Source: Clostridium sp. UBA6640
GTDB taxonomy: Bacteria > Bacillota > Clostridia > Clostridiales > Clostridiaceae
Length of the DNA: 9,115 nt
Reading direction: 5' to 3'
Assembly: GCF_002455975.1 (NCBI RefSeq)
Contig: NZ_DKLM01000145.1
Coordinates: 31,800-40,914, forward strand
The translations under genes and the position numbers were made by a program. Position 1 is the first letter of the stretch. Every line of letters begins with the position of its first letter. Under the pieces are notes generated by a model. It was not told the DNA's origin, searched no databases, and saw nothing but the letters and a program-made list of their open reading frames with translations. Positions 1 through 5,358 of this stretch are shown piece by piece.

Positions 1-19
1 TTCATTGTAAAAATTTTAT

Positions 20-64
20 TATAGATGTGAACAGTGTTCACCAGTTCTCCCACATCTGGGGAAC
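20..64. repeat. Interlocking short inverted repeats (possible pseudoknot or alternative hairpins)
   Basis: Three inverted repeats are packed together. GTGAACA at 27-33 mirrors TGTTCAC at 35-41 around one central G. GTTCTCC at 44-50 pairs with GGGGAAC at 58-64, with one G-U pair, leaving the 7-nt loop CACATCT at 51-57. That loop is the exact complement of AGATGTG at 23-29, so an H-type pseudoknot or a switch between folds is possible. There is no T-run after it on the + strand, so it is not an ordinary terminator. The function is unknown. It could be the edge of a mobile repeat or of an RNA that begins outside the window. Confidence 0.45.
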
Positions 65-68
65 TTAA

Positions 69-255
69 TCAATTGAGAATCGAAAATGAAAAATTGACAA
101 TTGTGGTAGAATTTAATTCTTACAAATTAATTGCTTTAAATAGATTTTTAAATAAAATTGACTGCGTCACTTAAAAAAGAAATAAATTTAGAACTTCTCT
201 TATAAGAGAGAAGTATCAATAATTCTCCATTGTAAATCGTCAATTTTCAATTGTA
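69..255. repeat. MITE-like inverted-repeat unit, about 190 bp
   Basis: The two ends are imperfect inverted copies of each other. The left end (about 70-112) carries CAATTGA, TTGACAATTGTGG and AGAATT blocks. The right end (about 219-254), read on the minus strand, gives CAATTGAAAATTGACGATTT followed by ACAATGGAGAATT. The interior contains the hairpin ACTTCTCT (193-200) / AGAGAAGT (207-214), which holds the 12-nt palindrome CTCTTATAAGAG. There is no open reading frame inside. The pattern is that of a small non-autonomous element or dispersed intergenic repeat. From memory, similar sequence recurs in C. botulinum-group intergenic regions, but I cannot verify this here. The exact borders are uncertain. 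Confidence 0.5.
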
Positions 256-327
256 TAAAGCTATACACATTAATTTTAAATTTATTACATATATATTATT
301 AGTTAATATTTAAAGGGAGAGGAAATT

Positions 328-465
328 TTGAAAGATAAAATTTTAAAATACGGAATATTAATTGGTAGTATATGTCTTATAGTGGTAGGTTCAATTAGGG
401 GGGAGCATAGAACCGTACTTAAAAAGGCTATTAATATTTGCTTGGAGTGTATAGGAATTGGGTAA
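328..465 (+). CDS. Small membrane CXXC protein, CD1871A-like
   Basis: This short gene encodes 45 residues and starts with TTG. It is supported by a strong ribosome binding site, AGGGAGAGG at 314-322, 5 nt before the start. Residues 8-22 form one hydrophobic segment (YGILIGSICLIVVGS), followed by a basic stretch (RGEHRTVLKK) and a C-terminal CLEC motif (C39, C42) with the tail IGIG. The layout of one membrane helix plus a terminal CxxC matches the small CD1871A-family CXXC proteins of Clostridia, which are often encoded beside membrane 4Fe-4S proteins. Its stop overlaps the start of the next gene by 8 nt, so the two are almost certainly translationally coupled. A redox, thiol or metal-handling role at the membrane is inferred; no function is established. 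The family name is given from memory. Confidence 0.75.
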   Translation: MKDKILKYGILIGSICLIVVGSIRGEHRTVLKKAINICLECIGIG

Positions 466-1297
466 AGGCAATAAGTTAAGACATCCTGTACAGTTTCTTT
501 TTACTATTGCTACCAATGGATATTTTAAAGGGTTTTTAGAGGGAAATATATATAAGGGAAGTAGTAAGAGTGTTTGTGTTCCAGGACTAAATTGTTATTC
601 TTGTCCAGGTGCATTAGGTGCTTGTCCTATAGGCTCCATGCAGGCAGTTATAGGAAGTATAAGATATGATTTTTCACTATATATTTTAGGGATTATAAGT
701 GCTTTTGGTGTTCTGTTAGGGAGATTTATTTGCGGATGGCTCTGTCCTTTTGGATTAGTACAGGATTTACTTAACAAAATACCTTTTTTAAAATACAAAG
801 TTCCTAAAAAGATTAATAATATTTTAAAATATTTTAAATATGTAATTTTAATTGTTTTTGTTATATTGTTACCATTTTTATTTCAAGATGAATTGGGAAT
901 AAGTGATCCCTTCTTTTGTAAATATATTTGTCCATCAGGCACATTAATGGGAGGAATTCCATTAGTTTTAACAAATGAAAGCTTAAAAAGTGCCGTAGGA
1001 TTTTTATTTGCATGGAAGATGGCAATATTAATAATTGTAATTTTAGCTTCGATAATAATATTTAGACCTTTTTGTAGATATATTTGTCCATTAGGAGCAT
1101 TTTATTCTCTTATGAATCCTATAAGCTTTTATAAGCTTAAAATAAAAGAGGACAAGTGTACTAAATGCGGAGTATGCACAAAATCCTGTAAACTTAATAT
1201 AGAAGTATATAAAAAGCCTAATACTGGAGAATGCATAAGATGTGGTGATTGCATAAAAGCTTGCCCAAGAAAAGCAATAGAAAGTGGTATGTCGTAA
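458..1297 (+). CDS. Membrane 4Fe-4S binding protein (NapH/polyferredoxin-like)
   Basis: The product is 279 residues and is probably an inner-membrane electron-transfer protein. An N-terminal Cys block (C40, C46, C49, C56, in PGLNCYSCPGALGACPIGS) precedes hydrophobic segments at about 73-91, 127-142 and 187-203. Three membrane-edge motifs follow the NapH/MauN/NosR-C pattern: CGWLCP (C92, C96), CKYICP (C154, C158) and CRYICP (C206, C210). The C-terminus is a two-cluster ferredoxin domain with C234-C237-C240-C244 and C259-C262-C265-C269P. In the first motif the usual Pro after the fourth Cys is Lys. The TTG start at 458 is chosen because GGAG at 444-447 sits 10 nt upstream and the start overlaps the preceding CXXC peptide gene. 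The electron donor and acceptor cannot be told from sequence, and no FMN-binding partner is seen nearby. The family-level call is confident; the physiological role is not. Confidence 0.9.
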   Translation: MGKGNKLRHPVQFLFTIATNGYFKGFLEGNIYKGSSKSVCVPGLNCYSCPGALGACPIGSMQAVIGSIRYDFSLYILGIISAFGVLLGRFICGWLCPFGLVQDLLNKIPFLKYKVPKKINNILKYFKYVILIVFVILLPFLFQDELGISDPFFCKYICPSGTLMGGIPLVLTNESLKSAVGFLFAWKMAILIIVILASIIIFRPFCRYICPLGAFYSLMNPISFYKLKIKEDKCTKCGVCTKSCKLNIEVYKKPNTGECIRCGDCIKACPRKAIESGMS

Positions 1298-1301
1298 TAA
1301 A

Positions 1302-1361
1302 TTAGATAAAGTTCTAACATTAACTATATAACTTTAAGCTGTTGGATAAAGTTCAACAGCT
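1302..1361 (+). terminator. Possible weak terminator / paired hairpins after the 4Fe-4S gene
   Basis: AGCTGTTG at 1337-1344 pairs with CAACAGCT at 1354-1361, with a 9-nt loop, and is followed by ATTTCTAT, a poor U-tract. Upstream, TTAG (1302-1305) pairs with CTAA (1314-1317). TAAAGTT (1307-1313) can also pair with AACTTTA (1330-1336). It lies directly after the stop of the 4Fe-4S gene and before the kinase remnant, where a terminator is expected. The weak T-run keeps confidence low. Confidence 0.35.
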
Positions 1362-1364
1362 ATT

Positions 1365-1580
1365 TCTATGAATTTAGATAGAAAATTAGTAGAAATGCAT
1401 AATGGAGAAATAAAGTTAGAAAGTGAACATAATAAAGGATGTAAGTTTAAAATATTGCTTCCTAAAATCATTATTGAGTATGAAAAGCTCATAGGCACCG
1501 AAGGTAAAGAAATAAACATGAAGAAAATAGAGATAGAATTGTCTAATATATGTAGCTACAGAAGTGTAAAGAATCTTTAA
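1365..1580 (+). pseudogene. C-terminal remnant of a sensor histidine kinase
   Basis: The frame from about 1365 to the stop at 1578-1580 encodes some 70 residues. The stretch RKLVEMHNGEIKLESEHNKG, followed by CKFKILLP, is the typical end of a HATPase_c kinase domain: the helix after the G1 box, then the G2-box-like GxxF strand and the terminal LP. The histidine phospho-acceptor domain, N box and G1 box are all absent; an in-frame TAA lies at 1347-1349. The ATG at 1368 has no Shine-Dalgarno sequence before it. I therefore read it as the 3' stub of a deleted kinase gene, not an expressed small protein. It has no evident link to the flanking genes. The similarity is judged by eye, so the exact left breakpoint is uncertain. 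Confidence 0.65.
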
Positions 1581-1660
1581 TTTTTATCAGTATATTTTAA
1601 TAATTACTACACACTCTAATGTTATATTAAAAGTAAATAATATTAGAGAGGAAGGAGAAT

Positions 1661-3028
1661 ATGAAAGGTAAAGGAGAAAATTTCAAAAAAAAATATGGAA
1701 TAATTGCAGCAATTTTAATTTTTATAATAGTTATAGTAAGTTATTTTATCTACGTTTATAGTGTAGTAAATGCATATGAAAATATTATATACCCGGGAGT
1801 GAAAATTGAAGAATATAGTGTAGAAAATATGACTAAAGAGCAAGCTTTAGAGTTTGTTAAAGAAAAATATGACAAGCCCTTGAGAAATAATTCCATGATA
1901 TTAGTATGTAAGGGAAAAGAGTATAATATTCCCTATGATAGTTTAAATGTAAATTACAATATAGAGGGAATAGTAGAAGAGGCTTTTAGCTATGGTAAGA
2001 ATCAAAATACCCGTAGCAAATTTTTAACTATAAAAAAACCACAAGAAAAACAGATTGCTATTAAATTTACTTATGACAATAAACCTTTAGACGAAATAGT
2101 ATCTACCATGGAAAAATCTCTAAATAAGAGTGCAAAAAATGCTTCTATTACTAGAAAAAATGAAAAATTTCATATAACATCTGAGATAAATAAAGAGGAA
2201 ATAGATAAGAAAAAAGTAAAAAGTCAAATTGAAGATGAAATTGTTTCTCACATTGGAGAATCATATAAATATAATATTCCTCTTGAAATCAAAGAACCGA
2301 AGATTACTAAGAAGGGATTAGAGGACATAAATCAATTAGTTGCTTCTGCCAAAACAAGTTATAAGCCTTCAACTCCTGCTAGAACTAAAAATATATCTAT
2401 AGCTACATATGCTAATAATGGAGTTCTATTAATGCCTGGAGATGAATATAGTTTTAATAAGATAGTAGGTGATACAACTGCTGATAAAGGATATTTACCT
2501 GCTACAGTTATAATGGGAGATAAGTTAGAACAAGGATTAGGTGGAGGAATATGCCAAGTTTCAACTACTCTTCATAATGCTGTTTTAAAAACAGGCATAA
2601 TACCAACAGAAAGACTAAATCATAATATGCCTGTAGGCTATACAGAACTAGGGATGGATGCAACTGTTGCTTACGGCTCTGTAGATTATAAATTTAAAAA
2701 CACTTTAAATTATCCAATATACATAGAAGGTGCTGTTACAGACAATGATGTAATTTTTAATATGTATTCAAACTCATCATTAAAAAGTAAAAGTTATGAA
2801 TTTTCTCAAGATATATATGGAAAATATCCTATATCTACTGAATATGTCTATGATAATACCATAGAAAAAGGTAAAGAGAAGATTAAAAATCCTGGGAGTA
2901 TAGGTTACAAGGTGAAGGTATATAGAACAGAGTATGAAAATGGGGAGAAAAAAGATAAAATTCTTTTAAATGATGATTTTTATAAACCAGTGAAGAAAGT
3001 TATAGCTAAGGGAACTAAGGCATATTAA
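1661..3028 (+). CDS. VanW family protein with G5-like domain (paralog 1)
   Basis: The product is 455 residues, membrane-anchored, with its bulk outside the cell. A short basic N-terminus precedes one hydrophobic helix at about 13-34, read as an uncleaved signal anchor. Residues about 40-215 resemble the putative peptidoglycan-binding repeats (PG_binding_4 type) usual upstream of VanW domains, with the YPGVKIEEYSV and TKEQALEFV signatures. The VanW domain spans about 238-370 with the conserved core GGGICQVSTTLHNAVL at 294-309. Residues about 378-453 (ending VKKVIAKGTK) look like a G5 domain. VanW was named from vanB resistance clusters but its biochemical role is unknown; a cell-wall role is inferred. 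The start is fixed by GAGGAAGGAG at 1648-1657 just before the ATG. CTCTAAT (1614-1620) and ATTAGAG (1642-1648) form an inverted repeat next to the ribosome binding site. There are no van resistance genes around it, so the VanW name does not imply vancomycin resistance. Confidence 0.9.
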   Translation: MKGKGENFKKKYGIIAAILIFIIVIVSYFIYVYSVVNAYENIIYPGVKIEEYSVENMTKEQALEFVKEKYDKPLRNNSMILVCKGKEYNIPYDSLNVNYNIEGIVEEAFSYGKNQNTRSKFLTIKKPQEKQIAIKFTYDNKPLDEIVSTMEKSLNKSAKNASITRKNEKFHITSEINKEEIDKKKVKSQIEDEIVSHIGESYKYNIPLEIKEPKITKKGLEDINQLVASAKTSYKPSTPARTKNISIATYANNGVLLMPGDEYSFNKIVGDTTADKGYLPATVIMGDKLEQGLGGGICQVSTTLHNAVLKTGIIPTERLNHNMPVGYTELGMDATVAYGSVDYKFKNTLNYPIYIEGAVTDNDVIFNMYSNSSLKSKSYEFSQDIYGKYPISTEYVYDNTIEKGKEKIKNPGSIGYKVKVYRTEYENGEKKDKILLNDDFYKPVKKVIAKGTKAY

Positions 3029-3170
3029 AAAAATAAACAAGTCAGTATGCTAGACTATTTTGTGCCATACTGCGTCAGCAGAACCCATTGATAGCTCTAC
3101 TATCAACGGAACCTGTTTCCTTGTCTGACGCAAAATAGTCGTCGCATCTTTGCCTTGTTATTTATTTTAA
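3025..3170. repeat. Nested palindromic intergenic element, about 145 bp
   Basis: This element begins at the stop codon of the first VanW gene. By hand count 3041-3157 is about 45% GC, against roughly 30% around it. The outer arms AATAAACAAG (3032-3041) and CTTGTTATT (3154-3162) pair with a one-base bulge. Inside, GACTATTTTG (3053-3062) pairs with CAAAATAGTC (3131-3140), TGCGTCAG (3071-3078) with CTGACGCA (3125-3132), and TTGATAG (3088-3094) with CTATCAA (3100-3106), leaving a 5-nt loop. Alternatively the left arm folds on itself, CAGTATG (3043-3049) with CATACTG (3066-3072), and the right arm pairs GCAAA (3130-3134) with TTTGC (3149-3153), giving a cloverleaf-like shape. No ORF is present. 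The architecture suggests a non-autonomous mobile repeat or a structured RNA. I have an unverified recollection of near-identical copies in C. botulinum-group genomes. Confidence 0.75.
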
Positions 3171-3279
3171 TGTGCCTAAATAAAAATTAGATAGTCTTAA
3201 TAAGAACTATGAAAATAAAGTAGCTAATTGAAGATTCAAAATAGATTAACATGCAACAATAGTTATTTTAAATATGCTT

Positions 3280-3323
3280 AAAGTGTAATTATATCGTAAT
3301 AGATTTGTTACACTTTTTATTTT
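3280..3323 (+). terminator. Intrinsic terminator
   Basis: AAAGTGTAA (3280-3288) pairs with TTACACTTT (3308-3316) across a 19-nt loop and runs into the T-rich tract TTTTTATTTT (3314-3323). The T-run is only on the + strand side, so it stops rightward transcription. It lies about 250 bp past the first VanW stop and ahead of the second VanW promoter. It probably ends transcripts reading out of the first VanW gene through the palindromic element, or a small RNA from this spacer. Confidence 0.6.
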
Positions 3324-3458
3324 GAAATCAATTAATATCTATATATAGTGAAGATATATTTCTTTTCAAACTTTTATAAAATTTAACAACATTAATCGAA
3401 TGTATGAAATAAACTTTTAAAATCGCTTTAACTCATATAAAACGTGGGTTTTTACAAA

Positions 3459-3487
3459 GTGAAAGCTAAAACATTTTATGATATACT
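3459..3487 (+). promoter_or_regulatory. Probable extended -10 promoter for the second VanW gene
   Basis: TGATATACT at 3479-3487 is an extended -10 (TGn plus TATACT, 5 of 6 to consensus). A weak -35, GTGAAA at 3459-3464 (4 of 6), lies 17 nt upstream. Transcription would start near 3494, giving an untranslated leader of about 80 nt before the ATG at 3574. Confidence 0.55.
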
Positions 3488-3573
3488 ATAGGTGAATTTA
3501 TTATTAAATTTATTTAAGCAATTATTTATTTACTTCGGGTTAGGGAAAATTTTTCAATGAAAGGAATTTTAAC

Positions 3574-5115
3574 ATGAACACAAACTTAGAAAATAATACT
3601 GTAGTAAAAAGTAGAACTTCTAAAAAGAAAAAGAAAGCTAAAGCTAAAAAAAGAAGAGTAATTATCCTTTCTTTAATAGCGGCTTTACTAATGATATCAA
3701 TTGGTGGAGTATTCTATGTTAAAACTACGGTTGATAATTATGAAAGTGTTATTTATCCAGGAATGAAAATTCAAGGAATTGACCTTTCCGGTAAAACAAA
3801 AGAAGAAGCGTTAAAATTAATAGAAGAAAAGTACAAGAAAAGTGTAGAGCAGAAAAAATTAATTATGACAGCTGGAGATAAATCCTATGTAGTTAATTAT
3901 GCTGATATGAAATTAAGCTTTAACTTAGATGATACAGTAAAATCTGTATTTGAAGAGGGTAAAGATAAGGGCGTAATGGAAAAGTTTAAAATGATTAGAA
4001 ATGCTACAGAAAAAGATCATCAGCTAAAATTTACTTATGATAATAAAGTAATAGAGAATAAGATTAAGACTATGGAAAGCGAACTAAATAAAAATAAAGT
4101 TAATGCTAAGATAACTAAGGCTGGAGATGGATTTGATATAACTCCTGATCAAGTAGGTATGAAGCTAGATTCTAAATCGCTACAGGAGGAAATAACCAAA
4201 GCAATAGCTTCTTCAAAAGAAACAGAAGCTGAAGTTAAAGTTAAAGCAAAACTTGTAGAGGATAAACCAACAATAACAAAAGCAGAACTTGAAAAGATAA
4301 ATAGCAAAATATCAGGTTTTAGTACAGGCTATCCAGAGTCAACTTATGAGAGAGCTACCAATATAGAAATAAGTACGGACACTATAAATGGAACTTTATT
4401 AATGCCAGGAGATAGTTTTAGTTTTAATACTATAGTAGGTAATACAACCCCTGACAAAGGATATTTAGAAGGTGTTGTAATCGTAGGTGATAAGTTTGAA
4501 AAGGATTATGGTGGAGGAGTATGTCAAGTATCTACAACTCTTCATAATGCAGTGTTAAGAGCTGGAATACTTCCAGATTCGAGACTTAATCATAATCTTG
4601 CTGTAGGTTATGTTGAAAGAGGACTAGATGCAGCAATAGCTTATGGATGGCTAGACTATGTATTTACAAATAACACAAAATATCCAATGTATATTGAGGG
4701 ATATGCAGGTAATTCCAGTGTTGGTTTTAACATTTATTCTAATTCAGCTTTACTTACAGGAAAAACATATGAGTTTTACAGTGAAACCTATGAAACTATT
4801 CCATTTGAAACTAAAGTTGAGGAGGATCCAACTTTAGAAGAGGGAACAGAAGTTGTTACTCAATATGGTGCACAAGGATACAAGGCTAAGGCTTACAGAG
4901 TAACTTATGATAATGGGGTAGAAATTGCAAGAGAGCTTATGAATAATGATACTTATCAGTCAGCTCCTCAAATAGTTAAAAGGGGTACTAAAAAGGCAGA
5001 AACTGCTAAACCTTCAAAACCAGATGAAAATAAAGACAAAGATAAAGAAAAAGATAAAGAAAAAGACCAAAATAAGCCTAATGAAAATAACAATGCACAA
5101 TCAAATAATAATTAA
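3574..5115 (+). CDS. VanW family protein with G5-like domain and charged tail (paralog 2)
   Basis: The product is 513 residues, a paralog of the 1661-3028 protein with the same domain order. The N-terminus is strongly basic (K/R-rich at 12-28), followed by one membrane helix at about 29-49, so it is probably a signal anchor. Residues about 56-230 are the PG_binding_4-like region (YPGMKIQGIDLSG, TKEEALKLI). The VanW domain lies at about 258-388 with core GGGVCQVSTTLHNAVL at 313-328. A G5-like domain lies at about 397-473, ending APQIVKRGTK. Unlike paralog 1, it adds a tail of about 40 residues rich in K, D, E, P and N (474-513), probably disordered and suited to reach into the wall or cytosol-facing charge, but its role is unknown. 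AAAGGAA at 3560-3566 lies 7 nt before the ATG. It has its own promoter and terminator, so the paralogs are separate transcription units. A wall-related role is inferred; resistance is not implied. Confidence 0.9.
   Translation: MNTNLENNTVVKSRTSKKKKKAKAKKRRVIILSLIAALLMISIGGVFYVKTTVDNYESVIYPGMKIQGIDLSGKTKEEALKLIEEKYKKSVEQKKLIMTAGDKSYVVNYADMKLSFNLDDTVKSVFEEGKDKGVMEKFKMIRNATEKDHQLKFTYDNKVIENKIKTMESELNKNKVNAKITKAGDGFDITPDQVGMKLDSKSLQEEITKAIASSKETEAEVKVKAKLVEDKPTITKAELEKINSKISGFSTGYPESTYERATNIEISTDTINGTLLMPGDSFSFNTIVGNTTPDKGYLEGVVIVGDKFEKDYGGGVCQVSTTLHNAVLRAGILPDSRLNHNLAVGYVERGLDAAIAYGWLDYVFTNNTKYPMYIEGYAGNSSVGFNIYSNSALLTGKTYEFYSETYETIPFETKVEEDPTLEEGTEVVTQYGAQGYKAKAYRVTYDNGVEIARELMNNDTYQSAPQIVKRGTKKAETAKPSKPDENKDKDKEKDKEKDQNKPNENNNAQSNNN
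5041..5064 (+). repeat. 12-bp tandem repeat in the tail of the second VanW gene
   Basis: GATAAAGAAAAA occurs twice head to tail (5041-5052 and 5053-5064), with shorter GAYAAA copies on either side. It encodes the DKEK repeat of the charged C-terminal tail. The unit is a multiple of three, so slippage would change tail length without breaking the frame. Confidence 0.7.
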
Positions 5116-5160
5116 TAATCTGATAACAATTAATAATAAAATAATGAACAATAATGCAGG

Positions 5161-5192
5161 AAACTAAGATCTATGATCTTAGTTTTCTTTTT
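5161..5192 (+). terminator. Intrinsic terminator of the second VanW gene
   Basis: A perfect 11-bp stem, AAACTAAGATC (5161-5171) and GATCTTAGTTT (5175-5185), closes a 3-nt loop TAT and is followed by TCTTTTT (5186-5192). It sits 45 nt after the stop codon. The A-rich left flank could allow some termination from the other side as well. Confidence 0.85.
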
Positions 5193-5204
5193 ACAATATT
5201 GTAA
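5191..5204. promoter_or_regulatory. 14-bp perfect palindrome, possible operator
   Basis: TTACAATATTGTAA is a perfect palindrome immediately after the terminator T-run and about 155 bp upstream of the glycerol kinase start. It has the symmetry of a dimeric repressor site, but I cannot assign a regulator. No clear cre site for CcpA was found between here and glpK. In AT-rich DNA a chance origin is possible. Confidence 0.25.
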
Positions 5205-5345
5205 TTACAGTTTATAATAAAGATATTATTTTATGAACTTTAAGTTTTAGTTTAGAAATAGAGTAATAAATTAAAACTTTTAGACAGGTTATAATTAGTT
5301 GCTCTTTTTTAATATACTATAATACGATAATTAAAAGTATTCTGT

Positions 5346-5351
5346 GGGAGG
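5346..5351 (+). promoter_or_regulatory. Ribosome binding site that sets the glpK start
   Basis: GGGAGG lies 7 nt before the ATG at 5359 but only 1 nt before the in-frame ATG at 5353, and it overlaps the codons after GTG 5344. Only the 5359 start has a workable spacing, and it gives the usual MSKYVMALDQGTT start. Confidence 0.8.
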
Positions 5352-5358
5352 AATGAAC

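Larger units (their letters stand above)
3171..3573. other. Gene-free spacer between the VanW paralogs
   Basis: No reading frame with a ribosome binding site is visible on either strand. The stretch is very AT-rich. It holds a hairpin terminator at 3280-3323, a small inverted repeat TTGAA/TTCAA at 3228-3239, and the promoter and roughly 80-nt leader of the second VanW gene from about 3459 on. Apart from these I see nothing assignable. Confidence 0.6.

Noticed and set aside
29..39. GAACAGTGTTC as a LexA box
   Set aside because: The half-sites are 3 nt apart instead of the 4 required for GAAC-N4-GTTC, there is no gene or promoter next to it, and it is better explained as part of the larger palindrome 27-41.
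595..798. Minus-strand ORF within the 4Fe-4S gene
   Set aside because: It is a shadow frame of a clearly coding gene with no ribosome binding site or recognisable domain. The same holds for the minus-strand frames at 1129-1320, 1334-1519 and 8828-9097.
1368..1580. Functional 70-residue protein from ATG 1368
   Set aside because: There is no Shine-Dalgarno sequence, and the content is only the tail of a histidine kinase domain, so it is treated as a pseudogene remnant.
3025..3170. CRISPR array or tRNA gene in the structured spacer
   Set aside because: There are no regularly spaced direct repeats. The cloverleaf-like folding lacks the conserved D-loop and T-loop sequences (no GGTTCRA-type T arm) and a CCA-compatible acceptor, so it is listed as a palindromic repeat.
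1661..5115. Vancomycin resistance cluster
   Set aside because: Only VanW-domain proteins are present. No vanH/A/X/Y or vanRS genes are in the window, and VanW-G5 proteins are common in clostridia without resistance.
5205..5340. CcpA cre site or well-formed promoter ahead of glpK
   Set aside because: No match to the cre pattern was found. TATAAT occurs at 5290-5295 and 5318-5323, but neither has a convincing -35 box at 16-18 nt, so no promoter is called.
5344..5358. GTG 5344 or ATG 5353 as the glpK start
   Set aside because: The ribosome binding site GGGAGG (5346-5351) overlaps or abuts these codons. ATG 5359 has correct spacing and the family N-terminus.
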